Shown piece by piece: positions 48,135 through 58,163 of a stretch of 64,000 bases of DNA. The first letter of the stretch is position 1. Each line of letters begins with the position of its first letter. The position numbers were made by a program, and so were the translations under genes. The DNA is from Rapana venosa (taxonomy: Eukaryota; Mollusca; Gastropoda; Neogastropoda; Muricidae). The DNA lies in NCBI GenBank assembly GCA_028751875.1, contig CM054138.1, positions 37,954,927 through 38,018,926 of the forward strand, given 5' to 3'. The notes beneath the pieces were generated by a model, which saw only the letters and a list, made by a program, of their open reading frames with translations, was not told where the DNA came from and did not search any database.

Positions 48135-50060
48135 CCCTGTATCCCTACCCCACCAACCCTCTACCCTTTTTGTGCCTTATTGGCACCTTTGGGGCAGCAA
48201 AAAAATTTTTTCCCCATCTTCCCCTGTTTTTGGTGCCAGCTTGGAAAGGGGTTCCCCGGTTTTTTGGGAAAGGTTTTCAGTTTCTTTTTTCGCAGTCCGA
48301 CCCCAAGTATGTTGGGGGTCGCCCTCGTTTGCTTTTTCCCCTTCGGGGTTTTCCAGTGGGGGTTTGTTGGGGCATTTTTTCCTCTGTTCCCGACGGCAGA
48401 TATCCCTTTATCCCATCCCCATCCCCAAATGCATTTTTTGATGTTGCCCAGGGCTTTTTGGTTGAAGGGCCCTTAAATTTTCTTGGGGGAGAGGGTTTTC
48501 CAGGTAAAAAAGATGGGAAAAGTTTTCTTCTGGGATTTTCGTGTGGAATTTGTGGATAGTTTGTCGGGGTTCATCTCAGTCTTTCCTCGCACTCCGAGCG
48601 TACAAAAGGGGGAAAAATTTCACGGGCTTTTGGTTTGTTTTATTTTGGTTCGGGTTGCTTATGGGACGATTTCCACCATTGTTCAATTTCTTTTAGCATT
48701 TTTTTGCTTTGCTAACGGGTTTTCTTGTGTCGCGGCCTCCCTCCCCCCGTCATGCCTCCCCGGGCTCCCGAGGTACGGGAACTCTTCTTTTTTGGGGGTT
48801 TAAATCTTCTCCTTTCACTTTTGGACCGGTGGGGGTTTAAAACGTTCATTTGTCTTCACCTCTGTCTTTTTCCCGAATGATTTTCAGGCCTACTTAAATG
48901 TGATGGTGGGTATGTAAAGAGCATTGCCACATGGGTCGCAAAATCTAGGTCTTCAAGCGTTGAGAAGGGGGTCCATCTGATGCCCGTGACGGGGTCGCTG
49001 TTGTTTGTTCATCCCCCAAATTTCAATTGTCAGGTTGAAGAGTGTTTCCGGGGACATGGGGCGCCATTTTGACGCGGTTTGTACACTAAAACCGGGTTTT
49101 TTGGGTTTCCTACTCTGCCGGGGGAAGTTTTTTAAAACTTGGGTTTAATCCCCTGGGGAAATTTCCCAATATGCTGGAGTATGCCCATACACTTTTCGTA
49201 AATTTTGCGGGTAAAAGGGTTTTTTAAAAAAATCAACAAAGTTGTTTATAGCTGGTCTTCCCTTTCCCGGGTTCACGGGCGATGATGTTGGCAGGGTGAA
49301 GATTGGCCCTAGGCACCTTTTCCGGGGTTTAAAAAAACCTGCCTTGCCTTTCTGAGTTGTTGGCCCACTGCCCTCGAGATTGGCCTTTTTGAGGATTTTT
49401 TCCCGGAACCCTTGGGGGGAAAACAGTTTGCGAGTGATTCCTCTCAGTTGTTAAATTGTTAGGGTTTCCTTTCTTTGGGTCTTCACGATAAACCCCTTTT
49501 TTGCCAATTGCTGGTAGCATTTCCCCTCCATATAGCTGCAAAGAGTGGTTTTAAAACCCCTTTAGATGAAAAATTTTGGGGAAATCTCCCTTAAAAAGTT
49601 CTGCGGTTTTTTCCATTTTTTGAGGGGAGCGATTGCTGAAAAATCTCTTCTTTCTTTGGTGTTTTGTTTGTGTTAAACTTTTGGATCGGCCTTAAGGTTT
49701 CTTGTCCTTCTGCCTTTTTCAGTTAAATTGGTGGTTTTTTGGGGAAATTTTTTTCGCTAAAAAGGTTTCCATCTTGCTTCTTTTTCTGTTTGGGGTTTTG
49801 TTTTTGGGCCTTTGGTTTTTTCTAGGTTTGGTGTTTCGGTGTTGACCCGGGTATTCCCAAAAGGAAAGTCTTAGAAATTTTAAACCTGTCCTTGCTCCCC
49901 TTTGCGGTTTCCCTTTCCTTGCTTGTCTTGCAATATCACCCATTTTGGGGTCCCCTTTTTGGTTCTTGTCTTTCCCCCAAAGTTTAGTTAATACCAATAG
50001 CCCTTGTCTATTTCCCTTGTGTCTTTTTTTGGGCCAGGTCAGCAGTCTGTCCCGTTTCAC
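48135..50060 (-). mobile_element. LINE-B-type remnant, minus strand, poor consensus
   Basis: On the minus strand: a basic linker (50060-49720), QQLRKARQVF (eroded QLRKEQAGF, about 49360), a KNPVLVYK/GC-type block before the palm, EDLDFATHVAML (palm motif, about 48950, with the catalytic pair replaced), then KALGNIKK, a TPKGKKQTRATPN stretch (KRRRGRPKTTW block, about 48320) and NRGRWG (about 48240), ending near 48135. The order equals LINE-B. Whether FATH is real or a base-calling error cannot be told from the sequence. Confidence 0.6.
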
Positions 50061-50463
50061 TTTTCCCAATTTAGCTGTGTTGCAAAATTAAGATGGTTTG
50101 GGAATACCTTGTTTAGTTACCCAAAAATTTCGGGAAAAAACAAAAAAAATTGTGAAAATTTGAAAGGAATTAAAATTTTGCCCCCGTGTTTTGGGCCCGT
50201 TGGCAAAGGGGTTTTTCGGTCTTAGAGAAAAAGAAGGAAAAGTTTCCCAAAAAACTCCCCTGCAAAGTTTTTTGTGTGGGTTTTTTGTGCGGGCCCAAGG
50301 CACCCATGTGCACCTTGAAAATAGAATGAGGTTTTCTCCATCCCTGCCTTCTCAGTGAGACCCCGTACATATCAACGCCATGTGCAGAAATCAGTTTTCT
50401 GGAGATAGTATTAAAATTTATAGACGAGTCGTGTACCTGTTTGTTGTTGCTTCACCCTTTTTA

Positions 50464-50527
50464 TAATATTTATATATATATATATATATATATTGTCTTA
50501 TTATGTGTGTGTCTGTTGTGTATGGTG

Positions 50528-50567
<40 letters not shown>

Positions 50568-50600
50568 TGTGGTGTGTTTGTGTGTTGTGTGTGTGAGCTC
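50464..50600. repeat. (AT)n and (GT)n microsatellites
   Basis: TATA repeat at about 50468-50492, a short complex spacer, then an impure TG array at 50504-50600. Confidence 0.93.
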
Positions 50601-50899
50601 AAGCATTTTGCTGTTTTAAGTATTATTTCTTATTTGCTTTACGAACGGGGTTCACGTTTTTCTCTATGTTCTGATAGTTACTGCGATGGACACAAGGCAG
50701 TAAATGGGGCTATGCTATTTTTTAATTGATAGTTTAATTAATTACTTTTGGTGATGCATATAGGTGCTGTGCTCAGTTTCTATGAAGTTGCTCAGATGTC
50801 GTGTGCTTTGGGGAAAAAATAAAAACAAAATGTTATTGGATAAATAATCCCAAATAATAGTATCATGTCTTGATAATGAAATTTCATGTATCAGATTAT

Positions 50900-51148
50900 T
50901 TTAAGTAGATATAAATATTCCTGTGAGTACAATTGACACTTCTAAATTCCAAAAAGTGTCTGGTTGTAAGGTACCAGCGCTTCAATCGCCGCTAGGACCT
51001 CTGACGAAGGCTCATCCAGGAGCCAAACTCGAGGCATGTCAGGCCAAAGGCATGTTTCTTACTCAACTTTGCTTAAAATGCTGTCATTGCAAGATATTAT
51101 TTTCTAGAGATTTTTTAAAAATTCAATCGCTGATAAAAAATGATTGAC
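50900..51148 (+). repeat. Direct repeat, first copy
   Basis: Shares with 51445-51700 the blocks AAAAAGTGTCT, AAGGCTCATCCAGGAGC, CAGGCCAAAGGCATGTTTCT and TGCTTAAAATGCTGTCATTG in the same order and spacing. No coding capacity recognised. Confidence 0.85.
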
Positions 51149-51151
51149 CAC

Positions 51152-51286
51152 TTCAATTTCCAGAATTAAAAACGGTATTTTACACACCGTTTATCCATTT
51201 ATTCTGCATTTCGAGGATGGTGGAATAAGCACACATGCATTTTTTTTTATACACCCAGTCTCTTGTGTGCATCCAGGTTCGATCCC
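51152..51286 (+). repeat. Inverted repeat, left arm (about 135 bp)
   Basis: From TTCAATTTCCAGAATTAAAA to AGGTTCGATCCC. Its reverse complement is at 51798-51919, nearly identical except for a 12-base insertion here. The middle (TTCGAGGATGGTGGAATAAG) resembles the SINE-1 tail, and the inner end has a B-box-like GGTTCGATCCC. Confidence 0.9.
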
Positions 51287-51444
51287 AAACCTTATTTGCA
51301 TCCTTTCACTAGGATCACCAAAATAAAGGCATAAAGATTCATTAGATGTTTAATTTCTCCTATTTTTGTGCAACATACATTTTAAGCATGTTTTCGTTCT
51401 CTTTTTATCATCGTCTGTCGATGGCAGCTTAAAAAGGCCACAGC

Positions 51445-51700
51445 AATAATAAACTTAAATATTCTTGTAAATGCGATTTACACTTAAATTTGAAAAGTGT
51501 CTTGCTGTCTTGCTCACCCAAAGTGAAGATTCAGTTATCGCCTGGACATCTGAAAAAGGCTCATCCAGGAGCTAAAACTCGAGTCAGATCAGGCCAAAGG
51601 CATGTTTCTTAAACATTGCTTAAAATGCTGTCATTGAAAGGTATTATTTTGTAGGTTTCTTTTTTGTCTGAATCTTTGATGAATAATTTTCAAAATGATT
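51445..51700 (+). repeat. Direct repeat, second copy
   Basis: Second copy of 50900-51148, offset by about 547 bases, diverged by substitutions and small indels. Confidence 0.85.
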
Positions 51701-51797
51701 GAGATATCGTTAGTGGTTACCTGCGCTTGTTTTGTTATGTTAATTGACAGAATAGTCTAGATTATGACATTTGTGACCATACTTTTCGGGCACAAAC

Positions 51798-51919
51798 GGG
51801 ATCGAACCTGGATCTGGGTGTATAAAAAAAAAGCATGTGTGCTTATTCCACCATCCTCGAAATGCAGAATAAATGGATAAACGGTGTGTAAAATACCGTT
51901 TTTAATTCTGGAAATTGAA
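51798..51919 (-). repeat. Inverted repeat, right arm (about 122 bp)
   Basis: Reverse complement of 51152-51286. The two arms are separated by about 510 bases that include the second direct repeat. Confidence 0.9.
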
Positions 51920-52109
51920 ATTGATGAGCATTTGCATGGTATGCATTTTATTTTACTTCATGGTATGGATGCAGACTATTGCATGGGTGGGCACATGTAC
52001 TCTGTTCTGGCGGTGTCTCGCTTTGTCGTATTTGATTCTTGCTCATTCTCTGCAGGCCTCCACTCTATGCACATGAGACTTTTGAGAGCCACAGTGTTCT
52101 TGAGACAAA

Positions 52110-53165
52110 ACATATCAATCACATGTAACCAAGAAATCATGTCCTACATTCTCCATTTGAATAAGTACTCTATGATAGACTGGTCCATGTTCAATGTTGG
52201 CCTCACATTCATATCGTAGAATTTTGCAAATGTGGAAAAAATCTGTCGATCCAGCTGTTTTCATGATGATGTTTGCAAGTTTTGCTGCCGAGGTACTAGC
52301 TGACCTCTTACTGTGTGCTGTGAAGCGTGTAATGTCAATGCCTGCCCTTTCCATTGCCCACTTCAGCCAGCGAGAGATGCTAGTAGCCCCTCTGTGCGGT
52401 GCTTGGAGAGTGATAAACAAATGTTGGGTGGAAGGAATTATGAGCCCTCAGTTCTTTGCTCCACCTAAGGTATTCTTTCAAAGTGTGAACTACACACACA
52501 GCCTCCTTTTCCACAAAAGCCATGAGTTATTCAGTGATTGATGGAGTCCTCTTCTTGTTTTAATAAACTGGTTACCTAAAATATACATTTGTCCTTGTTA
52601 GTAACATATCATATATGTCAAGTGCAGCAATAGTCTGCACCTTTGACCTGGCAGTAGCAAAATTTACATCACAAGTTTCATTCTCAGTTCCTTGAACGTC
52701 AGTTTTTTTCCACTGGAACTCGCATTTCTAGCATTTTCAGCACAATCTTTACATCCCAAGTTTGATGATCTTTGGTAGTGATGCTTTTCTTTCACAAACA
52801 CCCTTCTTAAATCTTTTTACAAGTTCATATAACTGAACGTTGCCCTTCTTTCATAGTTCCAGAGAAAACAACTTATTCCAGAACAAGGAGTGCCCACAGT
52901 ACAACATAAATGTCCTTCTTTCACAGCTGCCAGAAAATTTACAGCTTTGGCTAGATGCAATGAAGCTGAATCCTTTTGTTGCTCACAAGCGTACCTCTCG
53001 CACTTCCGTATGTACACATCATGAGGATATGAGAATACTGGTAGTGTCTTCAAAACAACCTTATGTTCTGAATCTTTCTCTGCTACTTTGCGGACTAACC
53101 GAGTCAAGCTTTTCCTTAGTGGATGTTTCATAGAGTGATTTTGGCTGACAAGAGGACAGGCCTGG
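52110..53165 (-). pseudogene. Tyrosine recombinase of a Crypton or DIRS/Ngaro-type element
   Basis: Minus-strand homology across several frames. N-terminal core-binding part: RYACEQQKDSASLHLAKAVN and FLAAVKEGHLCCTVGTPCSG (53010-52890), VKRFKKGVCERKAS (52810). Catalytic part: ARSKVQTIAALDIYDML (52650-52600, R region), VTSLLKQ (52570), VHTLKEYLRWSKEL (52490), LFITLQAPHRGATSISRWLK (52420), AGIDITRFTAHSKRSASTSA (HxxR motif, near 52310), MKTAG (52260) and, in a shifted frame, FAKFYDMNVRP with the candidate Tyr nucleophile (52225). Frame breaks at about 52830, 52700, 52550, 52430 and 52250. Such enzymes cut and join element DNA. No reverse transcriptase is next to it, so the element class stays open. 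Confidence 0.85.
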
Positions 53166-53211
53166 CTGTGAGAATTTTCATCAGTGCTGGCCAAAAGGGC
53201 TTTCTTTCTTT

Positions 53212-53430
53212 CTTTTTTTTATATCGAGGATAATGGAATAAGCACTTATTTGCTTTTTTACCTCTAGTCCCCGTGGGTATGCGGTTTTGTAAATTCTGCC
53301 ATCTGTTCCCACCGACACACAATGGCCTACTCTTATGAAAAGCGGAAATAGATTTAACGTGTGCGCAAGATGTTCTGCGTGCGTTCGCACACGGGGCCTC
53401 GGTTTATAGTCTCATCCGAAGGACTTAGGG
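53212..53430 (-). mobile_element. SINE-1 copy lacking the tRNA head
   Basis: From the tail (TATATCGAGGATAATGGAAT, 53220) through GTTCCCACCGACACACAATG and the central GGGGCCTCGGTTTATAGTCT to CATCCGAAGGACTTA, where it stops before the head. This is the 5' truncation expected when LINE enzymes copy a SINE. It lies just upstream of the tyrosine recombinase. Confidence 0.9.
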
Positions 53431-54085
53431 GTGGTTTTTCTAGGCTCGTGCTACAATAACCTCTCATGCTAGTCTTTCTTTAAGCTTGCCAGGACACGGG
53501 ATTGAATGCTGAAAGTGACAAATCAATACACAGTCTAATTTGGCAAAATGTAGAATGGATATTCTTTTCTTTAGAATCATCATCAGCGGCAGCAGTCCCT
53601 TGATCAAGATGGCGCCGGGAAAGACGCGGTACACTCCAAGCGGATCTGTCTTCATTCTTTCGCAGCAACAGTCACGTCAAGTCAAGGCTGGTCCAATCTT
53701 TGATGTTCTGCACCCATTTTCTTCATCTGTCTGCCCTTGAGTAAGATACATGACGCCTGACAGCACCAGACACTCAGCTTCCTCCTCGTTACAAACAGCC
53801 AGAAGGCTTTCATGATCATCTTTTGTCACACTCATTCGTTGATTCTGTGGTCCATCTAGAAAATGTGTAGGAGCCTTCTGAATTATTTGATTTCGAAGGC
53901 TCGTATTTTCTCTTCCATTTCCGTAGTCAAGGTCCATGTAGACTACGTTATGCTTAAATTTCATATATGCTCGGCTTCATTGATGTGGGAAAGGAGCATT
54001 TACTACTGGCTGCTTAACTGGTTAATTGACAGGGGCGTTTGGTGTGACATGACCAGTTTTTTAGGAAAGTTTCCCTTGTTGGCCA
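53431..54085. other. No gene recognised; one unassigned minus-strand frame
   Basis: A minus-strand frame at 53964-53677 (95 residues, starts MKFKHNVVYMDLDYGNGREN, hydrophilic, rich in E, Q and T) is not recognised. It is followed on the same strand by a second frame at 53668-53480. They could be the upstream part of the tyrosine-recombinase element, separated by the SINE, but no motif supports this. Confidence 0.4.
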
Positions 54086-54256
54086 ATGACAATTATCAAT
54101 GACATAATTACCAATGACATAATTACCAACGACACAATCACCAGTGACACAATTACCAATGACGTAATTACCAATTACATAATTTTCAATGACATAATTA
54201 TCAATGATACAATTCAATGACACAATTATCAATGACAATTATCAATGACATAATCA
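54086..54256 (+). repeat. 15-bp minisatellite
   Basis: About eleven units of CAATGACATAATTAC, with small variations and some shortened units at the end. The period is divisible by three, and the minus strand reads repeats of V-I-G-N-Y. Confidence 0.92.
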
Positions 54257-54265
54257 TCAACTGGG

Positions 54266-54475
54266 GAAATCGGGAAAAGTGCTGAAGATTGCAAAAAGTA
54301 CTCAGGAAAAGTACTGAAGATTGCAAAAAGTACTCAGGAAAAGTGCTGAAGATTGCAAAAATATCAGGAAAAGTGTGAGATTCAAAATACCAGGAAAAGT
54401 GCTGAAGATTGCAAAATGTACCCAGGAAAAGTGCTGAAGATTGCAAAAAGTACCCAGGAAAGGGGATGAAGATTT
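54266..54475 (+). repeat. 32-bp minisatellite
   Basis: About six units beginning AGGAAAAGTGCTGAAGATTG and ending with CAAAAAGTACTC or a variant. It starts within ten bases of the 15-bp array. A degenerate trace of it (AAAAAAAGTACTGGGAAAAA) reappears at 54833 after the SINE. Confidence 0.92.
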
Positions 54476-54482
54476 ATTTTTT

Positions 54483-54830
54483 CTATTTTTATTTTATTCT
54501 TTTATATCGAGGATAATGGAATAAGCACTTTTGTGCTTTTTTACATCAAGTCCCCGAGTGTTTGCGGTTTTGTAAATTCTGTCATCTGTTCCCACCGGCA
54601 CACAATGGCCTACTCTTACGAAAAGCGGAACAAGATGTAACGTGTGCGCAAGATGTTCTGCGTGCGTTCGCACACGGGGCCTCGGTTTATAGTCTCATCC
54701 AAAGGACTTTTGGGGAGAGTGGAGTCTGCACTGATGTTAACTCCAGGGGAAAATATCCCCTTGAACGGGAATCGAACCGGGGTCGTCAGATTGCGAGCGC
54801 AATGTTCTGACCACTAGGCTATCCCGTCTT
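54483..54830 (-). mobile_element. SINE-1, full-length reference copy
   Basis: On the minus strand it starts at about 54830 with GACGGGATAGCCTAGTGG (A-box region) and a B-box GGTTCGATTCCCG, followed by an inverted GGGGAAAATATCCCC stretch, the central block CATCCAAAGGACTTTTGGGG / GGGGCCTCGGTTTATAGTCT (plus-strand reading), the CAATGGCCTACTCTTACG block, and the tail with GAGGATAATGGAATAAGC and TTTTATTTTATT (A/T tail). About 350 bases, no coding capacity. It appears inserted in or at the end of the 32-bp minisatellite. Confidence 0.92.
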
Positions 54831-54839
54831 GAAAAAAAG

Positions 54840-56285
54840 TACTGGGAAAAATTTGCAAATTTCAAATATATCGGGAAAACCCTTGGAGATAACTCTCAGA
54901 AGTGTTGCAACTCTTTAGACTTCTCGGAAGGGAATTATAAATGGTGTTAATCCCCCTCTTCGGGTGCCTCTGGGAAACTAAATGAAAAGAAGTGTTAATC
55001 TGACTTTTAGTTTTTTTTCTTTTTCCCTCTTTTTTTTAAGTGGGTAGGGTGGTAAAAGGCTGATGTGTTAATTTTGTTCAATAATTTTTAAAAATGTGTG
55101 TGGGGGTTTTTAAAAAGAGGTCTGTTGGGTGAACTTTTTTATAATGGGGTTGATTTGTTTCCCTTTAATTTTTTGTTTTCTCAGTTGTTCTCCCTGCTGG
55201 ACGTCAAGCTTGGTGTTGGAGGCCCGTGCAATCGGCACACTTAGCAAGAAGGGGGGAAGAGTGGCCTTGTGTGCAGGTTTTGGGGGGATACAAATTTCAA
55301 AACGGGGTGATGTGGGGGTGTTGATTCAACTGAAATATAAAATAAAAAATCTAACATGAAATGTACCCGTTTTGGCGGTCCCTTTTTTGTTTGCTTGAAA
55401 ATTTTAGCCAATAATGAATACGTCTTTTCCCCGGTTACGCTATTTTTTTCCCTTTTGGTAAAAGTTTTTGTGCAAAGTTTTCCTTTTTTCTTTTATTTGA
55501 ATTTCCTCTGTTGAAATTTTTATTCGGTGTTTTTTCTTCTTGGTTAATTTTACCTTTTATTTTTTTTGGGGCCCAAACTTTAATTTTTTGTTTTTGTGGG
55601 TTTAAAAACAAATTCTCGGGTTTTCTGAAGCCCAAACAACATTCAAGTAATGAAGAGAAGACGTACGAAAGGATTGGGGTTGATATCTGGCATTTGAAAT
55701 GGAAAACCCGTTTTGATGACGGTTGACCCTTACAATTTTCTATTGCATGCCTTCCCTAATGTGCAAAATGTCGTGCGGAAACTTTTTTTTTCCGAGAAAA
55801 CAAAAAGTTTCAAAAAAAATCTGTTGAACACAACAAAAAAAAAGAACAGGGGAAAAGGCTATTTCCCCCGGGGTTCCTTTACTTTTTTTGCAAAATGAAA
55901 TTTTACAGAACACCCAAACAACATAAAATTTCACAAAGAGAGCATAAAATTAATTTCAATGATTGTATTGGGACCAAACTATAATTACATTTTTGAATCT
56001 TTCTTGGAAGGAAAAAAACTAGAATTCTCCTTTAACCCACAAGGTTGGGTTTTCAGCGCAATGACCCCAGGTGGGTTTTTTTCCCAAATAATTAAAAAAA
56101 GCGTGATTGGCCTGACATTTAGACGGGTTATAAACAAATTCACGTAAAATCGATTTGTATTCCAACCCAATAAAAAGGATTTGATGAAAATAACATTATA
56201 AATTTTGTCACCTTTAACCAAATTCCTCTTTACCACCTATTTAGTTCCTCCTAATTGTTACCAAAAAAAACATTAACAATAACCA
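54840..56285. other. No gene recognised; consensus partly distorted
   Basis: Runs of T, G, C and A are over-long from about 55000 to 56150. No coding motif could be read. The last 100 bases lead into the LINE-D endonuclease. Confidence 0.5.
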
Positions 56286-56859
56286 TACCTCAACACATTC
56301 TTGTTTAGATCTTATCTTTACAGAGAGTCCGAACCTAGTACACTCAGTTGAAGTTCTGCCAGCTATCTGTAGCGACCACAGTGTTCCTTGTGCCACTGTC
56401 AGAAATACAATTACAAAAGAACAGCCGTTTAAACGAATAATACTTAACTAGGTAAAACAAAATTTTGTAATCTGTTGTTGGAAGTGAATTGGGACGAAGT
56501 TATTTATGCTGAAACTCTAGATGAAAGTGCTGAGATGTTTTCAAAGGTTCTCATGGGAAAAGCCAAATTATGTATGCCAGAGAAAAAAAACACAGCTAGA
56601 ATACACCACAGAACTAGAAAGTGAGGTTGGAAACCCGTCCAAGTTTGGACAAAAGGAGTGGTGGAAGCTAGTGAAACTGTTTCTGAAAAAGAAAGGAGTA
56701 AATGCTAACGAAATCCCTCCTATTTTGTATAACCACACTTGTTCTATTCAAGGCAAATATTTTCAATAGCTTTTTCATTTCCTAGTCTACTCTGGAAAAT
56801 GATGACGATGATACCCCTGACATTCCTTTTCTTGAAAAGGAAATAAACGAAATTTTGCC

Positions 56860-57690
56860 GTCAGCTTCTGAAGTTGAAAATGTCATTCTTAACCTGGATA
56901 CGAATAAAGCAGTAGGATTAGATTTAGTTCACAATAAACTCTTAAAATCATCTCTACCATCTATTCTAAATCCGCCTTACTAATCTCTTAAATAAATGTC
57001 AAACGAATGTAGGTTCCCAAAAATTTGGGAAACAGTTTAGTAAATCCTATTCATAAAAAAAGCATCAAAAGAACTATGTAACAACTATAGACCAATTTCA
57101 TTGTTAAGTTGCGTTGGGAAGGTTTTAGAAAAATGTATTCACTCAAAAGTGTATAAATTCCTCTCATCTAACCACATTCTTTCTCCATTCCAATCAGGTT
57201 TTACTCCTGGAGACTCTGTGAACCAGTTACTCTGTATATATATAACAGTCTTTGTTCCTGATTGTGGAATTACAACACAAGCCGTGTATTTTGACATATC
57301 AAAAGCGTTCGACCGTGTCTGGCACAAATGAAAGCATATGGTATATTATGTAGTAAATTATGAGACTGGTTTTTTGACTATCTTTCAAACCGTACCCAAG
57401 CAGTAGTTATAAAAGGTAATACATCAGATTTTAAAACAATAAGTGCCGGTGTTCCTCAGGGATCAGTCTTAGGTCCACTATTATTTATAATTTATATACA
57501 TGATATTGTGAACAATATAGAATCTGATATGACTTTCCCTGACGATACTAGCATGTCTTTAGCAGTAAACCATCCAAACATTCGCGCCGAAACACTTAAT
57601 TCCGATTTAGAAAAAATAGATTCTTGGGCCAAGTGCTGGAAAGCTACTTTTAATGCAGACAAGAACTCTTAAATTTTTCTCGCAACAATA
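56860..57690 (+). pseudogene. LINE-D reverse transcriptase
   Basis: ILNLDTNKAVGLD-like block 0 (56890), then 57055-57331 with NNYRPISLLSCVGKVLEKCI, SPFQSGFTPGDSVNQLLCI and AVYFDISKAFDRVWHK (first catalytic Asp near 57290). After a frame change: LSNRTQAVVIKGNTSDFK, SAGVPQGSVLGPLLFIIYIH (57445-57500) and MTFPDDTSMSLA (57530-57560; usual FADDT reads FPDDT, both Asp retained), then LNSDLEKIDSWAKCW. The PQGSVLGPLLF form is typical of Jockey and CR1-group enzymes. Stops at 57331 and 57672 break it. Confidence 0.88.
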
Positions 57691-57859
57691 ACATGATCCT
57701 ACCACTCTCATTTGATTCAAATTGCCTTGAAAATAAAAGTATGCACAAACACTTAGGTATCAATCTTCAGGACAATTGCAAATGGGATGAGCATCTAAAA
57801 ACATAATAAATATGTGCCTCAAAAGCTATAAATAAAAACTTAGTAGAAAAACTCTTAAA

Positions 57860-57865
57860 ACAATG
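57860..57865. repeat. Target-site duplication of SINE-2, left copy
   Basis: ACAATG, repeated at 58158-58163. Joining the flanks restores the LINE-D frame through LKTMGPVIILPHFDYAG. Confidence 0.75.
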
Positions 57866-58157
57866 TAAAGGTAAAGGTAAAGGAGTCCCATAACCTATAA
57901 GGTCGTAGGGGAGCGAGGCATCAGAGACCTCACTTCTCTAGGGCCAGCATATTGAGGGCGGCGCCCATCTCCTCTCCCTCGCTGCTTTACCTTCCCTGAC
58001 CCTAAAGAGGGCAGGTACCCATTTACAGCTGGGGGGAACTGTACTGAAGCCAAGGCGCGCAAACGGTCACCCATCCAAGTGGTAACCACGCTCGACGCTG
58101 CTTAACTTGGCTGGGGGAAAGCGAGTGCTCCGACCACTGAGCTATCCCGTCCCCCTG
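57866..58157 (-). mobile_element. SINE-2, tRNA/5S-rRNA chimera, full length
   Basis: On the minus strand: a tRNA-like start GGGATAGCTCAGTGGTCGGA (A-box), then from 58108 to 58064 a stretch of about 45 bases that matches the 3' half of animal 5S rRNA (AAGTTAAGCAGCGTCGAGCG, then TGGTTACCACTTGGATGGGT and GACCG), covering the internal promoter elements of a 5S gene. A body of about 160 bases follows (CTGTAAATGGGTACCTGCCC, GATGCCTCGCTCCCCTACGA) and a CCTTTA hexamer tail. No coding capacity. Other copies: 23950, 37048 and 37764. Confidence 0.88.
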
Positions 58158-58163
58158 ACAATG
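58158..58163. repeat. Target-site duplication of SINE-2, right copy
   Basis: ACAATG, pairing with 57860-57865. Confidence 0.75.

Larger units (their letters stand above)
40925..50300. other. Homopolymer-distorted region
   Basis: Runs of 3-8 identical bases are strongly over-represented, though less than at 25.6-33.2 kb. Frames are broken every few tens of bases. LINE motifs can still be read if run lengths are ignored, which shows that the underlying DNA is ordinary repeat sequence and that the distortion comes from the consensus. Between 45420 and 48130 I could not assign any family. Confidence 0.75.

Noticed and set aside
50900..51919. CRISPR-like array or integron
   Set aside because: Only two direct and two inverted copies, of unequal age, in a eukaryotic repeat context, with no associated genes.
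54014..54238. V-I-G-N-Y repeat peptide as an antifreeze-like or structural protein
   Set aside because: Simple translation of the 15-bp minisatellite with no start context, signal peptide or conserved copy.
54780..54830. Functional tRNA gene on the minus strand
   Set aside because: A-box and B-box are present but the acceptor stem and 3' half do not form; the sequence is the head of SINE-1.
58064..58153. Genuine 5S rRNA gene or tRNA gene
   Set aside because: Only the 3' half of 5S is matched, it is fused to a partial tRNA-like start, and the unit recurs with a shared body and tail and a target-site duplication, so it is a SINE.
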